Of a stretch of 64,000 nucleotides of DNA, positions 59,874-64,000 are shown piece by piece (position 1 is the first letter of the stretch; the number at the start of each line of letters is the position of its first letter). Below the pieces are notes generated by a model. The model saw only the letters and a list, made by a program, of their open reading frames with translations. It was not told the origin of the DNA and did no database searches. The position numbers were made by a program, and so were the translations under genes. The DNA is from Streptomyces cellulosae (GTDB taxonomy: Bacteria > Actinomycetota > Actinomycetes > Streptomycetales > Streptomycetaceae): the NCBI RefSeq assembly GCF_000721105.1, contig NZ_JOEV01000001.1:186001-250000 (forward strand), in the 5' to 3' direction.

Positions 59874-60374
59874 ATGGCGCCGCAGCAGACCATCACCGAA
59901 GCCCCCCTGCTGGTGAAGGGGTTGACCTATGAGGAAATGCCGGTCGGGCAGGTCTTCAGGACCGCCCGCCGCACCATCACGGAGACCGATCTGGTCAACT
60001 TCGTCACCTGGGGAGGCTTCACCGAGCCCCTCTTCTGGGACGCCTCGCACGCCGCGGACGGCGGCTACACGGGGCGGCTGGTCCCGGGGGGACTGACCTA
60101 CTGCATCGCCGAAGGGCTCGTCCTGCAGACGAACGTGCTGCACGGCACGGGCCTCGCCTTCCTGCACATGGAACTCGACGTGCTGGGTCCGGTGTACGCC
60201 GGCGACACCGTGTACGCCGTCGTGGAGACCACGGGGTCCCGGCCCTCCAGCAAGCCGGGACGGGGCGTGGTGACCAGCCGGATCACCGTACGCAACCAGC
60301 GGGACGAGGACGTCCTCGTCTACACGCCGGTGCGACTGATCCGCGGCAGGGACTACGAGCCTCCGGCCTCCTGA
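59874..60374 (+). CDS. MaoC-like dehydratase
   Basis: 166-residue hotdog protein with LTYEEMPVGQVFRTARRTITETDLVNFVTWGGFTEPLFWD at the N-terminus, then GRLVPGGLTYCIAEGLVLQ and FLHMELDVLGPVYAGDTVYAVVE. The usual D-x5-H hydratase motif is altered (WGGFTEPLFWDASHAA, His in a later position), so catalytic competence is uncertain. AGAGGAAC lies before the ATG. Forms a two-gene operon with the upstream hydratase. Downstream DNA holds the tandem repeat at 60.42 kb. Confidence 0.85.
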   Translation: MAPQQTITEAPLLVKGLTYEEMPVGQVFRTARRTITETDLVNFVTWGGFTEPLFWDASHAADGGYTGRLVPGGLTYCIAEGLVLQTNVLHGTGLAFLHMELDVLGPVYAGDTVYAVVETTGSRPSSKPGRGVVTSRITVRNQRDEDVLVYTPVRLIRGRDYEPPAS

Positions 60375-60421
60375 GCCCGGGGCGGGACCTCCGCGAGGCT
60401 CCGGCGCCCCGCGTCCGGCCG

Positions 60422-60485
60422 GGGGACTACGAGGCTCCCGCGCCCCGGGGCGCGGGGACTACGAGGCTCCCGCGCCCCGGGTCCG
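60422..60485. repeat. 32-bp tandem duplication
   Basis: GGGGACTACGAGGCTCCCGC... occurs at 60422 and again at 60454 (32-bp period, nearly identical), with a degenerate third copy in 60384-60421. It overlaps the 3' end of the GH1-like gene (stop at 60459) and follows the MaoC-like gene, whose last codons begin GACTACGAG. Probably slippage of GC-rich 3' ends; its hairpin potential could aid termination. Confidence 0.6.
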
Positions 60486-61874
60486 GCGCGGGGACGGCAC
60501 CAGGCTCAGGCCCCTCGCGCGGCCCTCCTCGGGTACGGCGGCGCCGGCGAAGGCACCGCGGCGCAGCCAGTCGGAGGGGATCGGTGGGCGCGGCGGGGCC
60601 TCGTGGTCCGGGACCGCCATCGTGTAGAGGCGGGTGTAGCGGAACTTGGCCTCCAGGTTGTCGAGGACCGACCAGTACTCGTAGCCGCACACGTCCACAC
60701 CGGCCGCGGTGAGTCCGGCCAGCCAGGACAGCCTGGCGCGCAGCAGGGCCCGGCGCCGGTCGTCGTCGCTGTGTCCGCTGTCGTCGACCAGGTCCAGGTC
60801 ACCCATGCCGTTGTCGACGACGGACAGCGGCGGCAGCACCTCGCCGTACAGCTCGTACAGTTCGGCGACGGCGTCGGCGAGTCCTTCGGGGATGATCGGC
60901 CAGCCGTAGGCGGTGGTCTCCACGTCGTCGAAGGGGACGATCGCGAAGCCGAGGCCCACGAGCAGGCGGTTCACCTCGTTGAGGGCGCTCTGACAGGTCC
61001 TCGTCGGCAGCACGCGGGGCAGGTTCTCCGGAGCGGTGACCCGGAACGGGGTGTGCCAGGACAGGCCCAGCAGGTCCTGCTCGGTGGCGATGGTCTCCAG
61101 GTCGCCGGGGTGCACGCAGCCGGTGGCCTCGACGGGTGAGACGTCCTCCTCGGTCACCATGTGCTCGCCGAGCAGCAGGGGGTCCAGGAAGAGCCGGTTG
61201 GTCCAGCTCTCCAGGCGCTCCAGAGCGAGCCGGTCGTACGGGTCGTCGGTGGCCGGGTAACCGCCGACGAGGGTGACCGTGGTCCCGATCCGGCCGCGGG
61301 CGCCGGTGGCCCTGAGGGCCTGGGTGGCGAGCCCGTTGGCGAGCAGGATGTGGTGGACCGCGGGCAGCCCGGCCCGGCCCGCGCCCCGGCTCGGGGGATA
61401 CATTCCGGCCACATGGTCCGCGAGTGTGGGACCGGCGAGGTCGGTGGAGGTGATCCAGCGTTCCACCCGGTCGCCGAAACGGCGGCCCAGCTCGGCGGCG
61501 AAGGCGGCGAAGTGCTCGGCGGTGTCGCGGGCGAGCCAGCCGCCGGCCGCGTCCAGCCATGGCGGCAGCGAACGGTCGAGCAGGGTGACACAGGGCCGGG
61601 TGCCCTGCCCGAGCAGGGCGTCGAGCGCCCGGTCACAGCGGTCCAGGGCGTGCCGGTCCCAGTCGCCGGGGCCGTCGGGCTGCAGCTGCGGCCATCCGGC
61701 CACCATGCGGTGTGTGTCCGCTACGACGCCGGTCAGCCGCCGGAGGTCGTCGGTCCACTGCCGGAAGTGTCCGCCACGCTCCGGCAGAGGCGGCAGCGGG
61801 GCCGCGAGGGTGTCGGCGGTGGCGACCCCCCAGTCGACACGGCGAAGGGATTCGTGCAGGAAACCATCGCTCAC
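60459..61874 (-). CDS. GH1-fold protein with both catalytic Glu replaced
   Basis: 471 residues. The GH1 beta-glucosidase scaffold is clear: DWGVATADTLAA at the N-terminus, HRMVAGWPQLQPDGPGDWDRHALDRCDRALDALLGQGTRPCVTLLDRSLPPWLDAAGGW, WPIIPEGLADAVAELY and GYEYWSVLDNLEAKFRYTRLY. But the acid/base motif (T-x-N-E-P) reads TSTDL with Asp145, and the nucleophile motif (TENG) reads VDNG with Asp354; the HWDLP His is lost too. Activity as a normal beta-glucosidase is unlikely. No signal peptide. Preceded by a perfect 14-bp palindrome at 61.91 kb. May be a carbohydrate-binding or regulatory protein. Confidence 0.85.
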   Translation of the reverse strand: MSDGFLHESLRRVDWGVATADTLAAPLPPLPERGGHFRQWTDDLRRLTGVVADTHRMVAGWPQLQPDGPGDWDRHALDRCDRALDALLGQGTRPCVTLLDRSLPPWLDAAGGWLARDTAEHFAAFAAELGRRFGDRVERWITSTDLAGPTLADHVAGMYPPSRGAGRAGLPAVHHILLANGLATQALRATGARGRIGTTVTLVGGYPATDDPYDRLALERLESWTNRLFLDPLLLGEHMVTEEDVSPVEATGCVHPGDLETIATEQDLLGLSWHTPFRVTAPENLPRVLPTRTCQSALNEVNRLLVGLGFAIVPFDDVETTAYGWPIIPEGLADAVAELYELYGEVLPPLSVVDNGMGDLDLVDDSGHSDDDRRRALLRARLSWLAGLTAAGVDVCGYEYWSVLDNLEAKFRYTRLYTMAVPDHEAPPRPPIPSDWLRRGAFAGAAVPEEGRARGLSLVPSPRRTRGAGAS

Positions 61875-61906
61875 GGTTTACCGTCCAGGCGGTCAATGGT
61901 TTAGCG

Positions 61907-61920
61907 CATTCAGCTGAATG
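61907..61920. promoter_or_regulatory. Perfect palindrome CATTCAG-CTGAATG upstream of the GH1-like gene
   Basis: 14-bp perfect palindrome, 33 bp upstream of the GH1-like start (leftward). Its CTGAAT half equals the CTGAATA element of the 47.77 and 59.00 kb sites, so it may be another operator of the same regulon or of an unrelated repressor. Confidence 0.5.
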
Positions 61921-61989
61921 TCCGCCGACCGGACGCTAACAGGTCAAACACACCACGACAATGTTTCGGCCAGATCTCCCGATACTGGA

Positions 61990-63591
61990 TCAGACCGTCC
62001 CCAGGATGAAGTCGGCCGCCCTCCATGCCATGGCCATGATCGGCCCGTTCAGATTGCCGGACACCATGGTCGGCATGACCGAGCAGTCGACGACCCGCAG
62101 GCCCTCGATCCCGCGCACGCGCAGCCGGCCGTCGACGACGTCGTCCTCGGCCGGGCCCATCGCGCAGGTGCCGATCGCGTGGTAGCCGCAGCGGCCGTGT
62201 TCGAGGCCCGCGGCGATGATCTCCTGGTCCTCGCGGACCCCGGGGCCCGGCAGGGTTTCGCCGGTGATCCGGCCGGCGATCGGACCGGTCTCGAAGAGTT
62301 CCCGCATACGCCGGAAGAGGGCTGCCCCCACCGTGCGGTCGTGGTCGGAGCCGTAGTAGTTCGGCGTGATCGTGAGGGGGGCGCCGGGGTCGGCCGAGGT
62401 GATGTGCAGGCCGCCCTCGGCGGTGGGGCGCAGGATGTAGCCGAGGCCCATCACCCCGGGCTCGCGTTCCACGCCGGTCTCCTTGCCGGGGACGTCCGGC
62501 AGCAGGGACACCGGCGCGATGAGCAACTGCGCGTCGGGCCGGGCGAGTTCGGGACGGGTCTTGAAGAAGGCGATGACGTCGAAGGCGGGGGCGGCCAGGG
62601 GGCCGCGGCGGGTGGTGAGGTATCTCGCCCCCGACAGGGCCTGCCGCAGCGGAGTGCTCAGGGCCTTGTTGTACCCGAGGTCGTCCTTCAGCCGGTACTG
62701 GACGACGAAACAGCGGTGCTCGCGCATCCGGCCGCCCACATGAGGGCTGTCGACCAGGACGTCGACGCCGGCCGATTTCAGCGTCTCGGCCGGGCCGATG
62801 CCGGACAGCTGGAGGATCTTGGGCGTGGCGATGCTGCCGGCGGAGAGGATCACCTCGCGCCGGGCCCGGAAGTCGCCCTCCCGGCCCTTGCTGCGGGCGC
62901 GCACACCGACGGCTCTGCCGTGCTCGGCGAGGACGCGCGTCACGAGGGTGTCCACCGAGACGGTCAGGTTCGGCCGGTCCGCGACAGGGTGCAGGAAGGC
63001 GCGGGCGGCACTGAACCGCTGTCCCTTCTTGATGGTGGCCATGGCGTAGCCGATACGTTCGTCGTCGCTCGCGTTGAGGTCGTCGGTGCGGCGCCAGCCG
63101 AGGCCGGTGCCGGCGTCGATGGCCTCTTCGCAGAGCGGCTCCGGCCCCGGTGCGGTGGAGACGTGCAGCGGGCCGCCGGTGCCGCGCACCTCGGACGCGC
63201 CGAGCGCGTTGTCCTCGATCCGCTTGAAGACCGGCAGCATGGTGTCCCAGCCCCAGCCGGGGTTGCCGAGCCGCTCCAGCTCGTCGTAGTCGGCGCGGTC
63301 ACCGCGGTTGTAGACCATTCCGTTGACCGAGCTGGACCCGCCGAGCGTCCGGCCCCTCACCCAGTGCTCGACCCGCCCGCTCGGGCCCACCGGCTCGACG
63401 GGGTAGTGCCAGGCGAACCGGGGATCTCCCAGCAGCTTGCCGAACCCCTTCGGCATCCTGATCAGCGGTGTGGTGTCCTTGCCGCCCGCCTCGATCAGCA
63501 GCACGGACGTCCCGGGATCCTCGGAGAGACGGCTCGCGAGCACGCAGCCCGCGGAACCGGCGCCCACCACGATGTAGTCGAAGGCCGTCAT
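61990..63591 (-). CDS. GMC-family FAD oxidoreductase
   Basis: 533 residues from the ATG at 63591. GMC (choline/alcohol dehydrogenase) family: VVGAGSAGCVLASRLSEDP with ADP-binding GxGxxG, LLIEAGG, the GMC signature 1 region RGRTLGGSSSVNGMVYNRGDRADYD, signature 2 LSAGSIATPKILQLSGIGP, and the C-terminal YHAIGTCAMG with active-site His followed by RVVDCSVMPTMVSGNLNGPIMAMAWRAADFI. Oxidises a primary or secondary alcohol in the cytoplasm. Start overlaps the stop of the upstream hydratase gene (ATGA), so it belongs to the acyl-CoA catabolic operon that continues beyond the window. Confidence 0.93.
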   Translation of the reverse strand: MTAFDYIVVGAGSAGCVLASRLSEDPGTSVLLIEAGGKDTTPLIRMPKGFGKLLGDPRFAWHYPVEPVGPSGRVEHWVRGRTLGGSSSVNGMVYNRGDRADYDELERLGNPGWGWDTMLPVFKRIEDNALGASEVRGTGGPLHVSTAPGPEPLCEEAIDAGTGLGWRRTDDLNASDDERIGYAMATIKKGQRFSAARAFLHPVADRPNLTVSVDTLVTRVLAEHGRAVGVRARSKGREGDFRARREVILSAGSIATPKILQLSGIGPAETLKSAGVDVLVDSPHVGGRMREHRCFVVQYRLKDDLGYNKALSTPLRQALSGARYLTTRRGPLAAPAFDVIAFFKTRPELARPDAQLLIAPVSLLPDVPGKETGVEREPGVMGLGYILRPTAEGGLHITSADPGAPLTITPNYYGSDHDRTVGAALFRRMRELFETGPIAGRITGETLPGPGVREDQEIIAAGLEHGRCGYHAIGTCAMGPAEDDVVDGRLRVRGIEGLRVVDCSVMPTMVSGNLNGPIMAMAWRAADFILGTV

Positions 63592-64000
63592 CCCTGACCC
63601 TCCGGTGCCGGTGCCTGCTCGTCGAAGTCCAGCGGGCGGAACTCGTCCTCCTGCCACCAGGGGTAGAGGGGAGGCATGTCCTTGCTGACCCGGCCCGGGA
63701 AGTCGGGCGGCCGTTTGGCGAGGAAGGACTGGACGCCCTCCACGGGGTCCGGGCCGCCGCCGATCTGGCTCATGATCCGGGAGTCGAGCCGGTGGGCCGC
63801 CATCGGGTGGGGCTCGCCCAGCATCCGCCACATCATCTGGCGGGAGAGGGCGACCGAGACCGCGGAGGTGTTCTCGGCGATCTCCCGGGCGAGTGCGTAC
63901 GCCGCCGGCAACAGCTCCTCGGGCGGGTGCACGGAGCGGACCAGCCCGGCCGCCAGAGCCTCGTCGGGGCCGAAGACCCGGCCGGTCGCCACCCATTCCA
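63588..64000 (-). CDS. Enoyl-CoA hydratase family protein, 5'-partial
   Basis: C-terminal 136 codons of a crotonase; the reading frame is open through the window edge (EWVATGRVFGPDEALAAGLV...), so the true start lies outside. It shows the usual C-terminal helices: GRVFGPDEALAAGLVRSVHPPEELLPAAYALAREIAENTSAVSVALSRQMMWRM and the trailing EGVQSFLAKRPPDFPG. The catalytic region is not in the window. Overlaps the GMC gene start by 4 bp on the same strand. Confidence 0.85.
   Translation of the reverse strand, partial: EWVATGRVFGPDEALAAGLVRSVHPPEELLPAAYALAREIAENTSAVSVALSRQMMWRMLGEPHPMAAHRLDSRIMSQIGGGPDPVEGVQSFLAKRPPDFPGRVSKDMPPLYPWWQEDEFRPLDFDEQAPAPEGQG

Noticed and set aside
60422..60485. Terminal repeats of an insertion sequence
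   Set aside because: The copies are direct and adjacent, and no transposase frame lies nearby.

Overview
The window reads as chromosome of a high-GC actinomycete, most likely Streptomyces. Coding DNA is strongly GC-biased, GTG starts are frequent, genes are packed with 1-11 bp overlaps, and TTA leucine codons are nearly absent (I found only two, both in one kinase gene). I saw no rRNA, tRNA, insertion sequence or CRISPR array. A few short AT-rich islands stand out, and most of them lie in promoters of the catabolic genes.

Layout. 0-1.5 kb: a two-component pair (5'-truncated DesK-like kinase and NarL-type regulator). 1.8-8.2 kb: cell-envelope genes, namely an LCP protein with a long octapeptide repeat, a NodB-glycosyltransferase fusion whose deacetylase half has lost its metal ligands, a GNAT/CelD-like protein and an acyltransferase-3 membrane protein. 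8.3-16.2 kb: a divergent FCD/GntR regulator and a peptide module (proline iminopeptidase plus a complete oligopeptide ABC transporter), with a perfect inverted repeat between them. 16.4-18.3 kb: a membrane Ser/Thr kinase with an external peptidoglycan-binding domain and two TTA codons. 18.3-22.5 kb: a tripartite tricarboxylate transporter (tctCBA) beside an intact CitB/DcuR-type response regulator whose histidine kinase survives only as a truncated, frameshifted remnant.

22.5-36.9 kb and 45-64 kb are two blocks of an acyl-CoA catabolic supercluster. The first holds a Liv-type ABC transporter (including a permease-permease-ATPase triple fusion), luxE- and luxC-like genes, two SDRs, an SCP2-type thiolase next to an HMG-CoA-synthase-like/DUF35 fusion, a second thiolase and an acyl-CoA dehydrogenase. 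The second holds enoyl-CoA hydratases, a DUF2889 protein, an FCD/GntR regulator, an amidohydrolase, a serine-hydrolase-fold protein, an acyl-CoA synthetase, hotdog hydratases, a thioesterase, a CaiB-type CoA-transferase, two SDRs/SnoaL-like proteins, a paired acyl-CoA dehydrogenase, a degenerate GH1-like protein and a GMC oxidoreductase. Together they look like uptake, CoA activation, dehydrogenation, hydration, oxidation and C-C cleavage of a bulky, probably cyclic or branched carboxylic acid. The substrate cannot be read from the sequence.

The blocks are separated (37-45 kb) by an NfeD/flotillin pair and a sugar island: ABC importer, DeoR regulator, GH4 glycosidase and a CPT-like kinase.

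The most notable new signal is a family of AT-rich, palindrome-containing sites at six promoter regions of the catabolic genes. Two sites 7.4 kb apart match at 17 of 20 positions, and another pair shares an identical 17-mer and a downstream 7-mer at the same spacing. This suggests a dedicated regulon, plausibly run by the GntR gene at 46.8 kb.
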